Shown piece after piece: positions 36,630 to 45,563 of a DNA stretch of 64,000 nucleotides. A model generated the notes under the pieces. It saw only the letters and a program-made list of their open reading frames with translations. It had not been told where the DNA came from and searched no databases. The position numbers and the translations under genes are program-made. This DNA is from Bradyrhizobium betae. Lineage in GTDB: Bacteria > Pseudomonadota > Alphaproteobacteria > Rhizobiales > Xanthobacteraceae. Numbering within the stretch: position 1 is the stretch's first letter; the number at the start of each line of letters is the position of its first letter. Location of the stretch: assembly GCF_008932115.1 (NCBI RefSeq), contig NZ_CP044543.1, positions 806,001 to 870,000 of the forward strand. Direction: 5' to 3'.

Positions 36630-38759
36630 TCAGAGCAACCCTGCCCCGCGCGCCCATTTGTACTTGGCACCTAGCACCTCGACCGGCAGCTCGGTCGAGT
36701 AGGCATAGGCCGGGATGCCGTTCTGGTAGAGATATTCGGCGGCTTCCTCGACCTCGACGTCGCCAGCGAGCGAGGCGACGATCGGCTTCACGAAGCCCTT
36801 GGCCTCCATCTCCTTCTTCACCTCGACCATGTTGCGGGCGAACACCATCGGCGGCGTGACGATGGTGTGCCAGTAGCCGAGGATCAGCGAATGGATCCGC
36901 TCGTCCGACAGGCCGAGCTTGACCGTGTTGACGTAGGTGATCGGCGGCTCGCCGCCGGTGATGTCCACAGGATTTCCCGCAGCACCGAACGGCGGGATGA
37001 ACTTGCGGAAGGCCGCATCCAGATCCGGCGGCATCGACATCAGCGACAGGCCGTTGTCGACACAGGAGTCCGACAGCAGCACGCCCGAGCCGCCCGCGCC
37101 GGTGATGATCAGCACGTTCTCGCCCTTCGGCGTCGGCAGCACCGGCACGCCGCGGGCGAATTCGAGCAGTTGCCGCAAGCTGCGGGCGCGGATCACGCCG
37201 GACTGCGCCAGCACGTCCTCGTAGATCTTGTCGTTACCGGCGAGCGCGCCGGTGTGCGAGGACGCCGCCTTGGCGCCGGCCGAGGTGCGGCCGGCCTTGA
37301 GCACGATGACCGGCTTTTTCTTGGAGACGCGCTTGGCGGCTTCCGCGAAGGCGCGGCCGTCCTTGAGGTCTTCGCAATGCTGCGCGATCAGGTTGGTGTT
37401 CGGATCCTGTTCGAAGAAGGCGAGCAGATCATCCTCGTCGATATCAGACTTGTTGCCGAGACCAACGATCGCCGACACGCCCATCTTGGCCGAGCGCGAG
37501 AAGCCGATGATGGCCATGCCGATGCCGCCGGACTGCGACGACAGTGCCGCATGGCCCTTGACGTCGTAGGCGGTGCAGAACGTGGCGCAGAGATTGGCTG
37601 GCGTATAATAGAAGCCGTAGATGTTCGGCCCCATCAGGCGGACATTGTACTTCTGGCCGATCTCGACGATCTCGGCCTGCAGCTCCGGCGCGCCGGCTTC
37701 AGCAAAGCCCGACGGGATCAGGACCGCGCCCGGGATTTTCTTCTCGCCGCATTCGACGAGCGCGCCGGCAACGAACTTCGCGGGGATCGCAAACACGGCG
37801 GTGTCGATCACGCCCGGCACGTCCTTGACGCTCTTATAAGCCTTGTAGCCGAGGATCTCGGCGGCCTTCGGGTGAATCGGATAGATGTCGCCCTTGTAGC
37901 CGCCGTTGATGAGGTTCTTCATCACGGAGTTGCCGATCTTGCCGTCTTCGGCCGAGGCGCCGACCACGGCAACCGCCTTCGGCTGCATGATGCGGTTCAT
38001 GGCCGCGACGATTTCTTCAGTCGGACGCGGCTTCGGCTTGGGCTTGTAGGCGAAGTCCACCACGATGCGCACGTCGGCGGCGATCGCGTCCTTCGCCGTC
38101 GCGAACACCGGGTTGAGGTCGAGCTCGACGATCTCGGGGAAATCGGTCACGAGCTGCGAAACCTTGACGATGACGTCGGCGAGCGCGGTGCGGTTCACCG
38201 GCTCGCCGCCGCGAACACCCTTGAGGATTTCATGAGCCTGGATGCCGTCGAGCATCGACAGCGCGTCTTCCTTGGTCGCGGGCGCGAGGCGGAAGGTGAT
38301 GTCCTTCAGGACTTCGACCAGCACGCCGCCGAGACCGAAGGCGACCAGCTTGCCGAACGAGCCGTCGGTGATCGAGCCGACGATGACTTCGGTGCCGCCG
38401 GCCAGCATCTGCTGCACCTGGACGCCCTCGATCTTGGCATCGGATCTATATTTCCTGGCGTTCCCGAGAATGGTCTCGTAAGCCTTCTCGGCATCCTCGG
38501 CCGTCTTGAGGCCGACGATGACGCCGCCGGCTTCGGTCTTGTGCAGAATGTCGGGCGAGACGATCTTCATCACGACAGGGAAACCCATCGAAGAGGCCAT
38601 CTTGCCGGCCTCGCCCGCCGACCTCGCCACGCCCTCCTTCGGCACCGGAATGCCGTAGGCGTCGCAGACCAGCTTGCCTTCCGGGGCCGTCAGGCTGGTG
38701 CGGTTGTCCGCCTTGACCTGGTCAAGCACCTTGCGGACAGCATCTTTGGAATTGGACAT
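36630..38759 (-). CDS. ADP-forming acyl-CoA ligase (acetate--CoA ligase family), beta-alpha fusion
   Basis: 709 residues. Domain order is an ATP-grasp part (about 1-230: PVVMKIVSPDILHKTEAGGVIVGL), a CoA-binding Rossmann part (about 255-350: AVAVVGASAEDGKIGNSVM), and a succinyl-CoA-ligase-like part with the phosphohistidine loop SSHTGALAGND (His502). This is the reverse of the usual alpha-then-beta order. The enzyme makes or splits an acyl-CoA with ATP/ADP. It faces the gntR-oxc-frc genes across a 313-bp interval with two copies of the oxalate-cluster operator. A role in oxalyl-CoA or formyl-CoA handling is likely but unproven; plain acetate is possible. Confidence 0.85.
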   Translation of the reverse strand: MSNSKDAVRKVLDQVKADNRTSLTAPEGKLVCDAYGIPVPKEGVARSAGEAGKMASSMGFPVVMKIVSPDILHKTEAGGVIVGLKTAEDAEKAYETILGNARKYRSDAKIEGVQVQQMLAGGTEVIVGSITDGSFGKLVAFGLGGVLVEVLKDITFRLAPATKEDALSMLDGIQAHEILKGVRGGEPVNRTALADVIVKVSQLVTDFPEIVELDLNPVFATAKDAIAADVRIVVDFAYKPKPKPRPTEEIVAAMNRIMQPKAVAVVGASAEDGKIGNSVMKNLINGGYKGDIYPIHPKAAEILGYKAYKSVKDVPGVIDTAVFAIPAKFVAGALVECGEKKIPGAVLIPSGFAEAGAPELQAEIVEIGQKYNVRLMGPNIYGFYYTPANLCATFCTAYDVKGHAALSSQSGGIGMAIIGFSRSAKMGVSAIVGLGNKSDIDEDDLLAFFEQDPNTNLIAQHCEDLKDGRAFAEAAKRVSKKKPVIVLKAGRTSAGAKAASSHTGALAGNDKIYEDVLAQSGVIRARSLRQLLEFARGVPVLPTPKGENVLIITGAGGSGVLLSDSCVDNGLSLMSMPPDLDAAFRKFIPPFGAAGNPVDITGGEPPITYVNTVKLGLSDERIHSLILGYWHTIVTPPMVFARNMVEVKKEMEAKGFVKPIVASLAGDVEVEEAAEYLYQNGIPAYAYSTELPVEVLGAKYKWARGAGLL

Positions 38760-38918
38760 GTGGCTTCTCCCTTGACCTCAGTTAGTTCTTTTCAAAGCGC
38801 GCGCGTGTTGCGGCGGCCCGTCATGCTTGCCATTCGCCGCGCTCTGTTCCATGTCGCGGAACGGAGTGGCATAAAGCCCGAGATGACTCCGCCTGCTTGG
38901 ATCGAAAATGGCTGACGA

Positions 38919-38935
38919 TGGCATTTGGTATGCCA
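38919..38935. promoter_or_regulatory. GntR-type operator TGGCATTTGGTATGCCA, copy 1
   Basis: A 17-bp element, identical to the copy at 39000-39016, 159 bp before the CoA-ligase start. The core TGGTATGCCA fits the TNGTNNNACNA-like palindromes of FadR-subfamily regulators. The two copies are 81 bp apart, close to eight helical turns, which could allow looping between divergent promoters. Confidence 0.75.
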
Positions 38936-38999
38936 GAAGCCAACTTGTCAAGCTGCGGAGCACCCTAGAAGGCTGCAAAAAATAGGCAGCTTGACATTC

Positions 39000-39016
39000 T
39001 GGCATTTGGTATGCCA
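39000..39016. promoter_or_regulatory. GntR-type operator TGGCATTTGGTATGCCA, copy 2
   Basis: Exact repeat of the upstream copy, 56 bp before the gntR start codon and directly after a TTGACA hexamer (38991-38996). The position is suited to autoregulation. Confidence 0.78.
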
Positions 39017-39072
39017 AAAACTTTCCCGTTAATAATCCTGTAAAAGACGACTCCCACTGGAGGAGATTCGTC

Positions 39073-39801
39073 GTGTCACTGCGGAAACCAACCAAGGCGT
39101 TGCCGAACATGGCCGAGGCAGATATCGCAATCGTTCGTATTGCCCCGGAGAGCAGCTTCAAGAACAAGGCGTATGACGCCTTGAAGGAAGCCATCCTCAA
39201 GATGGACATCTACTCGACGCCCGAGCCGGTGATGCTCGACGAGCGCGCGCTGTCCGAGCGCCTGGGTGTCAGCCGCACGCCGATCCGCGAAGCGATCGCG
39301 ATGCTCGAGCAGGACGGCTTCGTGAAGACCGTTCCGCGCCGCGGCATCATGGTGGTGCGCCGGACCAAGAGCGAGATCGTCGACATGATCCGCGCCTGGG
39401 CGGCGCTGGAGAGCATGGCGGCGCGCCTCATCACCACCACCGCGCGCAAAAAGGACATCACGGCGCTGCGCGACTATTTCAAGGACTTCAGCAAGGACCG
39501 TTTGCCTGAGGATCACGTCGAGGAATATTCGCGAGCCAACATCGCCTTCCATCAGGCGCTGATCTCGCTGTCGGAATCGCCCGTGCTGGTCGATCTCACC
39601 AACGATCTGCTGCTGCACGTGCGTGGCTATCGCCAGCTGACCATCGGACGCAAGGACCGCACCGCGACCTCCCTGCCCGAGCATCTCGGCATGATCGAAG
39701 CGCTGGAAGCGCGCGATACCGAACTCGCCGAGAAGCGCGCCCGCGACCACACCCTTGGCCTTGCCGCTTACGTCGAAGCGCACGGGCAGGAACTCTTCTA
39801 G
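39073..39801 (+). CDS. GntR-family regulator (FadR/FCD subfamily), predicted oxalate regulator
   Basis: 242 residues from a GTG at 39073 behind GGAGGA (39059-39064); an ATG at 39109 is an alternative. N-terminal winged helix: MLDERALSERLGVSRTPIREAIAMLEQDGFVKTVPRRGIMV; C-terminal all-helical FCD domain with the metal/effector residues around ANIAFHQALISLSESPVL and LPEHLGMIEALEARD. It sits directly upstream of oxc with the same polarity. A 17-bp operator-like element occurs twice in its promoter region and again before the other oxalate genes to 50.7 kb, so it is predicted to control them and itself. Confidence 0.92.
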   Translation: MSLRKPTKALPNMAEADIAIVRIAPESSFKNKAYDALKEAILKMDIYSTPEPVMLDERALSERLGVSRTPIREAIAMLEQDGFVKTVPRRGIMVVRRTKSEIVDMIRAWAALESMAARLITTTARKKDITALRDYFKDFSKDRLPEDHVEEYSRANIAFHQALISLSESPVLVDLTNDLLLHVRGYRQLTIGRKDRTATSLPEHLGMIEALEARDTELAEKRARDHTLGLAAYVEAHGQELF

Positions 39802-39816
39802 CAACGTTCACCAGAA

Positions 39817-39833
39817 GGGCGAAAAACTCGCCC
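39817..39833 (+). terminator. Hairpin between gntR and oxc
   Basis: GGGCGA-AAAAC-TCGCCC, six perfect pairs, 16 bp after the gntR stop and 31 bp before oxc. It lacks a T-run, so it could be an attenuator, mRNA stabiliser or processing site rather than a full terminator. Confidence 0.35.
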
Positions 39834-39863
39834 CAGTACTGAGAGACCAGGGAGACAAGGCCC

Positions 39864-41597
39864 ATGCTGAACACCGCGACCAAGTCCGAGGCACCGGGCA
39901 CCGAGCAGGAACTGACGGATGGCTTCCATCTCGTCATCGACGCGCTCAAGCTGAACGGCATCAACACCATCTATAATGTGCCGGGCATCCCGATCACGGA
40001 CTTGGGCCGCATGGCGCAGGCCGCCGGCATTCGCGTGATCTCCTTCCGCCACGAGCAGAACGCCGGTTACGCCGCGGGCATCGCCGGCTATCTCACCAAG
40101 AAGCCCGGCGTCTGCCTCACCGTCTCCGCGCCCGGCTTCCTCAACGGTCTCACCGCGCTCGCGCACGCCACCACCAACTGCTACCCGATGATCCTCGTGT
40201 CCGGCTCGTCCGAGCGCGAGATCGTCGACCTCCAGCAGGGCGACTACGAGGAGATGGACCAGCTCGCCATCGCCAAGCCGCTGTGCAAGGCGGCCTATCG
40301 CGTGCTGCACGCCCAGGACATCGGCATCGGTTTTGCCCGCGCCATCCGCGCCGCCGTCTCGGGTCGTCCGGGCGGTGTCTATCTCGACCTGCCGGCAAAA
40401 CTGTTCGGCCAGGTGATGGACGCCGAGGCCGGCCGGAAATCGCTGGTCAAGGTGATCGATGCTGCGCCCGCGCAGATCCCCTCGCCCGCTTCGGTGAAGC
40501 GCGCGCTCGACGTGCTCAAGAGCGCCAAGCGTCCGCTGATCATCCTCGGCAAGGGCGCGGCCTACGCGCAGGCCGACGAAGAGATCAAGACTTTCGTCGA
40601 GACAAGTGGCGTGCCTTTCCTCCCCATGAGCATGGCCAAGGGCCTCCTCCCCGACACGCATCCGCAGTGCGCCGGTGCCGCCCGCTCGACCGTGCTGAAA
40701 GAGTCCGACGTCGTCATGCTGATCGGCGCGCGGCTGAACTGGCTGCTCTCGCACGGCAAGGGCAAGAGCTGGGGCGAAGCGCCCAAGAAATTCATCCAGG
40801 TCGACATCGAACCGCGCGAGATGGATTCCAACGTCGAGATCGTCGCGCCCGTCGTCGGCGACATCGGCTCGGTCGTCTCGGCCTTCAACCAGGCGATCGG
40901 TGCGGGCTGGACTGCGCCTCCGGCCGAATGGACCAAGGCCATCGCGTCAAAGCGCGACGAGAACGTCGCCAAGATGGCGCCGAAGCTGATGAACAACAAG
41001 TCGCCGATGGACTATCACGGCGCGCTCGGCGTGCTGAAGAACGTGATCAAGGATCATCCCGAAGCGATCCTCGTCAACGAAGGCGCCAACACGCTCGACC
41101 TCGCCCGCGGCGTCATCGACATGTATCGCCCTCGCAAGCGTCTCGACGTCGGCACCTGGGGCGTGATGGGCATCGGCATGGGCCAGGCGATCGCCGCTGC
41201 GCTCGAGACCGGCCACCCCGTGCTCGCGGTGGAAGGCGACAGCGCGTTCGGCTTCTCCGGCATGGAGGTCGAGACCATCTGCCGCTACAATCTGCCGATC
41301 TGCGTCGTCATCTTCAACAATGACGGCATCTATCGCGGCACCGACGTCAACGGCGCCAATTCAGATCCGGCCACGACGGTGTTCGTCAAGGGCGCGCGCT
41401 ATGACAAGATGATGGAAGCTTTCGGCGGCGTCGGCGTGAATGCCACCTCACCCGACGAGCTCAAGCGCGCCGTCAACGAGGCGATGGCCTCACGCAAGCC
41501 GACGCTCATCAACGCGGTGATCGATCCGGCCGCGGGCTCGGAGAGCGGCCGCATCGGCAACCTCAATCCGCAGAGCGTTCTGCAGAAGAAGAAGTAA
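39864..41597 (+). CDS. oxc: Oxalyl-CoA decarboxylase
   Basis: 577 residues of the TPP family, the usual Oxc length. N-terminal [16 protein letters not shown] and [23 protein letters not shown] carry the activating glutamate. The C-terminal TPP motif is [35 protein letters not shown]. It decarboxylates oxalyl-CoA to formyl-CoA and CO2. With frc just downstream it forms the core oxalate catabolic pathway. A ribosome site (AGGGAG) precedes the ATG. Confidence 0.96.
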   Translation: MLNTATKSEAPGTEQELTDGFHLVIDALKLNGINTIYNVPGIPITDLGRMAQAAGIRVISFRHEQNAGYAAGIAGYLTKKPGVCLTVSAPGFLNGLTALAHATTNCYPMILVSGSSEREIVDLQQGDYEEMDQLAIAKPLCKAAYRVLHAQDIGIGFARAIRAAVSGRPGGVYLDLPAKLFGQVMDAEAGRKSLVKVIDAAPAQIPSPASVKRALDVLKSAKRPLIILGKGAAYAQADEEIKTFVETSGVPFLPMSMAKGLLPDTHPQCAGAARSTVLKESDVVMLIGARLNWLLSHGKGKSWGEAPKKFIQVDIEPREMDSNVEIVAPVVGDIGSVVSAFNQAIGAGWTAPPAEWTKAIASKRDENVAKMAPKLMNNKSPMDYHGALGVLKNVIKDHPEAILVNEGANTLDLARGVIDMYRPRKRLDVGTWGVMGIGMGQAIAAALETGHPVLAVEGDSAFGFSGMEVETICRYNLPICVVIFNNDGIYRGTDVNGANSDPATTVFVKGARYDKMMEAFGGVGVNATSPDELKRAVNEAMASRKPTLINAVIDPAAGSESGRIGNLNPQSVLQKKK

Positions 41598-41609
41598 GTC
41601 CACCGCCGG

Positions 41610-41723
41610 GTCATTCCCCGCGCAGGCGGGGAATCCAGTAACCGCCAGACCACATGGGTGGCGAGCACTGAGCCCAACTGAGACGACAGCGAATACTGGA
41701 TGCCCGCCTTCGCGGGCATTACG
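41610..41723. repeat. Palindromic intergenic repeat (family A) between oxc and frc
   Basis: Outer arms GTCATTCCCCGCGCAGGCGGG and CCCGCCTTCGCGGGCATTACG with CCAGTA/TACTGG inside, as at 2001-2100. It separates two genes of one pathway and could change the oxc/frc mRNA ratio. Confidence 0.82.
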
Positions 41724-41751
41724 AAAACAAAGTGGTAACAGGAGCAACACG

Positions 41752-43029
41752 ATGACCAAAGCGCTCGAGGGCGTTCGCATTCTCGACTTCACCCATGTCC
41801 AGTCCGGACCGACCTGCACACAGCTGCTCGCCTGGTTCGGCGCCGACGTGATCAAGGTGGAGCGTCCGGGCGTGGGTGACATCACCCGTGGCCAGCTGCA
41901 GGACATCCCGAACGTGGACAGCCTGTATTTCACCATGCTCAACCACAACAAACGCTCGATCACGCTCGACACCAAGAACCCCAAGGGCAAGGAAGTCCTG
42001 ACCGAGCTGATCAAGAAGTGCGACGTGCTGGTCGAAAATTTCGGCCCCGGCGTGCTCGATCGCATGGGCTTCCCCTGGGAGAAGATCCAGGCGATCAATC
42101 CGAAGATGATCGTCGCCTCGATCAAGGGTTTTGGCCCCGGCCCCTACGAAGACTGCAAGGTCTACGAGAACGTCGCGCAGTGCACCGGCGGCGCCGCCTC
42201 CACCACCGGCTTCCGTGACGGTCTCCCGCTCGTCACCGGCGCGCAGATCGGCGACAGCGGCACCGGCCTGCATCTGGCGCTCGGCATCGTCACCGCGCTC
42301 TATCATCGCACCCACTCGGGCAAGGGCCAGCGCGTCACGGCCGCGATGCAGGACGGCGTGCTCAACCTCTCCCGCGTCAAGCTGCGCGACCAGCAGCGCC
42401 TCGCGCACGGTCCGCTCAAGGAGTACAGCCAGTTCGGCGAAGGCATTCCGTTCGGCGATGCCGTGCCGCGCGCCGGCAACGATTCCGGCGGCGGCCAGCC
42501 CGGCCGCATCCTGAAGTGCAAGGGCTGGGAAACCGACCCCAACGCCTACATCTACTTCATCACCCAGGCCCCGGTCTGGGAGAAGATCTGCGACGTGATC
42601 GGCGAGCCGACCTGGAAAACCGATCCGAACTACGCCAAGCCGGCGGCGCGCCTGCCGCGGCTAAACGAGATTTTCGCCCGCATCGAGCAGTGGACGATGA
42701 CGAAGACGAAGTTCGAGGCGATGGAAATCCTCAACAGGGACGACATCCCCTGCGGCCCGATCCTGTCGATGAAGGAGCTTGCCGAAGACCAGTCGCTGCG
42801 CGCGACCGGCACGGTGGTCGAGGTCGACCACCCCACCCGCGGCAAGTACCTCTCGGTCGGCAACCCGATCAAGCTGTCGGACTCACCGAGCGACGTCGAG
42901 CGCTCCCCGCTGCTCGGCGAGCACACCGACGAGATCCTGCGCTCGGTGCTCGGCTTCAGCGACCACCAGGTCGCCGAGATCCACAAGTCCGGCGCGCTCG
43001 ACCCGCCGCAAAAGCAGGCTGCCGAGTAA
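41752..43029 (+). CDS. frc: Formyl-CoA:oxalate CoA-transferase
   Basis: 425 residues of the family III CoA-transferases, matching Frc length. Catalytic aspartate region [18 protein letters not shown], CoA-binding start [37 protein letters not shown], and the glycine loop [22 protein letters not shown] typical of formyl-CoA transferases. It moves CoA from formyl-CoA to oxalate, giving formate and oxalyl-CoA for Oxc. It lies 154 bp after oxc and ends at a strong intrinsic terminator. Confidence 0.96.
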   Translation: MTKALEGVRILDFTHVQSGPTCTQLLAWFGADVIKVERPGVGDITRGQLQDIPNVDSLYFTMLNHNKRSITLDTKNPKGKEVLTELIKKCDVLVENFGPGVLDRMGFPWEKIQAINPKMIVASIKGFGPGPYEDCKVYENVAQCTGGAASTTGFRDGLPLVTGAQIGDSGTGLHLALGIVTALYHRTHSGKGQRVTAAMQDGVLNLSRVKLRDQQRLAHGPLKEYSQFGEGIPFGDAVPRAGNDSGGGQPGRILKCKGWETDPNAYIYFITQAPVWEKICDVIGEPTWKTDPNYAKPAARLPRLNEIFARIEQWTMTKTKFEAMEILNRDDIPCGPILSMKELAEDQSLRATGTVVEVDHPTRGKYLSVGNPIKLSDSPSDVERSPLLGEHTDEILRSVLGFSDHQVAEIHKSGALDPPQKQAAE

Positions 43030-43050
43030 ACGGCTCTGTCAGAGACACGA

Positions 43051-43077
43051 AAGGCCGCCAGATTCGGCGGCCTTTTT
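43051..43077 (+). terminator. Intrinsic terminator after frc
   Basis: AAGGCCGCC-AGATTC-GGCGGCCTT followed by TTT, 22 bp after the frc stop. The rest of the 43030-43344 gap shows nothing recognisable apart from short inverted sequences. Confidence 0.88.
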
Positions 43078-43344
43078 GTTGGCGCGGAGAGAGAACGGAC
43101 CAACCAACACTGGCTTGAGAACCCGTCCAAGGGAACAAAAGTCGTTCCAGGCCGTTATCGTTTCGCCGGCGCGTTCTCGGAAATGCGTACCGCACACCCA
43201 GCGAGCGACCCGGCCTCGCAAAAACCTGCCCACAAACGAAGAAATTGTCCGCCTTGTCTTCTTGATGATGACAGGCCGGTCCATAGTGAGAGGCGCTGCC
43301 CGGCCAGAGTCGAGGCCCCGCTCGTCGATCAAGTCGAGGACGAC

Positions 43345-43527
43345 ATGTTGAAAGATCAATCCACCAATCGCGCCAAGCTTGAAGCCAACAAGGCGTTCAA
43401 GCCTGTCGAGACGCAGAAGCCGGTCAATGACTATGCCAGGGATCAGCACTCCTTCAACGAGAACCGCGAGCGGCTGAAAGCGGAGCGATTGGCCCGCGAG
43501 GCCAAGCCCAAAGGTCACGCCGAATAG
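43345..43527 (+). CDS. Small hydrophilic hypothetical protein
   Basis: 60 residues from the ATG at 43345 behind GAGGA. Very polar and charge-rich (MLKDQSTNRAKLEANKAFKPV... RERLKAERLAREAKPKGHAE), with a helical, basic C-terminus. No family recognised. Codon use matches the neighbours, which supports coding; function unknown. Confidence 0.6.
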   Translation: MLKDQSTNRAKLEANKAFKPVETQKPVNDYARDQHSFNENRERLKAERLAREAKPKGHAE

Positions 43528-43554
43528 CGAGCGTTTCGAGCGAGCGACATCGAC

Positions 43555-43779
43555 CTAGAGCATCGAGAGCACGACGATCCCGTCCTCGAGCTCGCCTGAA
43601 GCCAGTCGTATCCGCGCGATACGCTCGAACTCCGTCCGGTATTTCTGGAGGTAGCTGAAGGCCTGCTTCTGGGTTCGAAAATTGGTGGCCAGCCGGCACG
43701 TCTGTCGACCCGCGCCCAGCGCGAGGAAGAAGGTGATTGTGCCGCCGCCATCCGGCTTGATCCTAGGCACGATCCGCAA
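43555..43779 (-). CDS. Hypothetical protein
   Basis: A 74-residue frame (…TITFFLALGAGRQTCRLATNFRTQKQAFSYLQKY…ELEDGIVVLSML). Only a TTG start is available at the 5' end, with a weak ribosome site, so the start is uncertain. It looks like a small mixed alpha/beta protein with aromatic residues spaced as in a folded domain. No recognised family; converges with the preceding 60-residue gene. Confidence 0.5.
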   Translation of the reverse strand: MRIVPRIKPDGGGTITFFLALGAGRQTCRLATNFRTQKQAFSYLQKYRTEFERIARIRLASGELEDGIVVLSML

Positions 43780-43833
43780 TCTCTGGCATGTGATCGGCCT
43801 TCCTGGAATGATCGTCGGCGCTATGAAACGCGA

Positions 43834-44076
43834 CTATCGCGGCGATTTCTTCGCACGCTTCTTCGGCACAGGGGCCGGCAACGATGCGCGAAGATTTGCA
43901 TCGGCGATTTCCTTGGCCTCACGCAACTCGCGAAGCCGCGCCATGTTCTTGCGGACATCGAAGGACTGCCGCTCGGCATCCGCCATCGCCCGCGCGCCCT
44001 CCTCGGCTGCCGCGCGTTGACGCTCGGAACGCGCGATGCCTTCGGGTGACGGGCCGGCCGATCTCTTGGTGCTCAT
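43834..44076 (-). CDS. Small charged helical hypothetical protein
   Basis: 80 residues, starting MSTKRSAGPSPEGIARSERQ after a GGTGGA box. Middle part rich in Ala, Arg, Glu and Lys, predicted as one long helix; ends in a basic PVPKKRAKKSPR tail that could contact nucleic acid. Family not recognised. Confidence 0.6.
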   Translation of the reverse strand: MSTKRSAGPSPEGIARSERQRAAAEEGARAMADAERQSFDVRKNMARLRELREAKEIADANLRASLPAPVPKKRAKKSPR

Positions 44077-44175
44077 CTTCCACCCTGTTCAGCAACGGAC
44101 AAAACCCGCTCAATCCTTACGATCGAGCGGGTCGCATGGCCGTTTCAGTACATCCGTGAAACGGCACTGGAGAGC

Positions 44176-44385
44176 TTAGGCCAGCGAGAGATTCTCAGCG
44201 CTGACCTTGCCCCGCATCTTGTCGGTCTTGGCCTCGAAGTTGACCTTCTGGCCCTCGGCGAGACCCGCCAGACCAGCACGCTCGACCGCGCTGATGTGAA
44301 CGAACACATCGTTGCCGCCGTCGTCGGGCTGAATGAATCCGAAGCCCTTCTGGCCGTTAAACCACTTCACTGTACCTGTCGGCAT
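44176..44385 (-). CDS. cspA: Cold-shock (CspA-family) protein
   Basis: 69 residues from the ATG at 44385 behind GGAGAAG. Both RNP motifs are intact: KGFGFIQ (RNP1) and VFVHIS (RNP2), in the fold [24 protein letters not shown]. It binds single-stranded RNA/DNA and melts RNA structure. Such genes usually have a long structured 5' leader; the 380 bp upstream are free of other genes and could hold one. Confidence 0.95.
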   Translation of the reverse strand: MPTGTVKWFNGQKGFGFIQPDDGGNDVFVHISAVERAGLAGLAEGQKVNFEAKTDKMRGKVSAENLSLA

Positions 44386-44768
44386 TTTTCTTCTCCAAAG
44401 CGCACATGCGTGCATTCCGCGTGACACTCACGCGGAACCGATTCAATTCGTCGATGTCGATGGAAAAGGAGCCCGCGGGCGCATTCAACAAGGCACAGCG
44501 GCTGAACGAACAACCCTAAGGTATACCTCCCCGGCGTTACTTGCAAGGCTTGCCGAGACTTAATTGCCGCAGCGTCTCGGCCGAGCAGGTTCAAGGCAGA
44601 CTTGCCGAGGCAAGATCCGCACACCGGTACCGGGCTGGTAACGTATCCTTGTGGACAGACCTGACGCCGGTTTCATGTTAAGGTTTGTCATCACCGCCCG
44701 GCATGTGGCTTTTACCGGTGATGAGAACGCTAGTTGCGCTCCCGCCTCATCAGCAAGGGAGATGCGCC
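44386..44768. other. Gene-free interval upstream of cspA and the 65-residue gene
   Basis: Divergent regulatory space. It contains a palindrome GGTATACC (44520-44527) and several short inverted repeats that could fold in the cspA leader. No open frame is convincing. Confidence 0.4.
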
Positions 44769-44966
44769 ATGGAACGGCGTCGTTTCAAGCAGACTGAAAC
44801 TCTCAGCCAGAGGCTCACGAAGGAAGTCGAACGCTTGCGCCAGGAGATGCGCACGCTTCCGCCAGGTCGTCGCCGCGAGCTGCTGCTGCGAAAGGTCCGA
44901 CAGGACGAGACCGCCATCCAGATCGAAGCATGGATCGGCTCTCCGGGGCTGAGAGCGCCGACCTGA
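44769..44966 (+). CDS. Small basic helical hypothetical protein
   Basis: 65 residues from the ATG at 44769 behind AAGGGAG. Sequence MERRRFKQTETLSQRL... LRQEMRTLPPGRRRELLLRKVRQDETAIQIEAWIGSPGL is mostly charged helix, like many short alphaproteobacterial proteins of unknown role. Start and ribosome site are good. Confidence 0.65.
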   Translation: MERRRFKQTETLSQRLTKEVERLRQEMRTLPPGRRRELLLRKVRQDETAIQIEAWIGSPGLRAPT

Positions 44967-45076
44967 CGCAGCCTTTCGCCTAACCTGAGACGCCGTGTCG
45001 GATCGGCAGCGTCTCGATCGTCCTCGGGACATGAACGGGCCGTAGACGCCAACGTCGGGCCCATCAAGTCACAGGG

Positions 45077-45529
45077 ATGACCACCATGCCGAACACCGTC
45101 CGCCTGCACCGCGTTCTCTCCACCAGCCCGGATAAACTCTATCGCGCCTTCATCGAAGCGGACGCACTGGCGAAATGGCTGCCGCCGAACGGCTTCACCT
45201 GCACCGTGCATCATCTCGAGCCGAAGGTTGGCGGCACGTTCAAGATGTCGTTCCGCAACTTCACGACGGGCGCCGGCCATTCATTCGGCGGTGAATATCT
45301 CGAGCTCGTCCCCGGCGAACGTCTCCGCTACACCGACAGGTTCGACGATCCCAACCTGCCCGGCGAGATCGAGGTCACCGTGATCCTGAAGAAGGTCTCG
45401 GTCGGCACCGAGCTTGATATCACCCAGGCTGGCATCCCGGACGTCATTCCTCCGGAGGCCTGCTATCTCGGCTGGCAGGAATCGCTACGGAATCTGGCAA
45501 GGCTCGTCGAGCCCGAGATCAATCAATAA
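45077..45529 (+). CDS. SRPBCC/AHSA1-family protein
   Basis: 150 residues of the START-like, activator-of-Hsp90-type fold: VLSTSPDKLYRAFIEADALAKWLPPNGF, then GGTFKMSFRNF and GGEYLELVPGERLRYTDRFDDPNLPGEIEVTV. Members bind hydrophobic ligands or act as accessory proteins. It is a single gene convergent with the Hsp70-like gene; no clear pathway. Confidence 0.87.
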   Translation: MTTMPNTVRLHRVLSTSPDKLYRAFIEADALAKWLPPNGFTCTVHHLEPKVGGTFKMSFRNFTTGAGHSFGGEYLELVPGERLRYTDRFDDPNLPGEIEVTVILKKVSVGTELDITQAGIPDVIPPEACYLGWQESLRNLARLVEPEINQ

Positions 45530-45563
45530 CATCCAGACGGCGCCAGCGTCGGGACGGCCGAGG

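Noticed and set aside
39000..39016. Reading TGGCATTTGGTATGCC as a sigma-54 (-24/-12) promoter because it has GG-N10-GC.
   Set aside because: The other four copies lack the GC at the -12 position, and the palindromic core and the neighbouring GntR gene explain all copies better.
44520..44527. GGTATACC upstream of cspA as a further copy of the oxalate operator.
   Set aside because: The core is palindromic but flanks lack the TGGCAT half found in the other copies in either direction. Kept only as a note.
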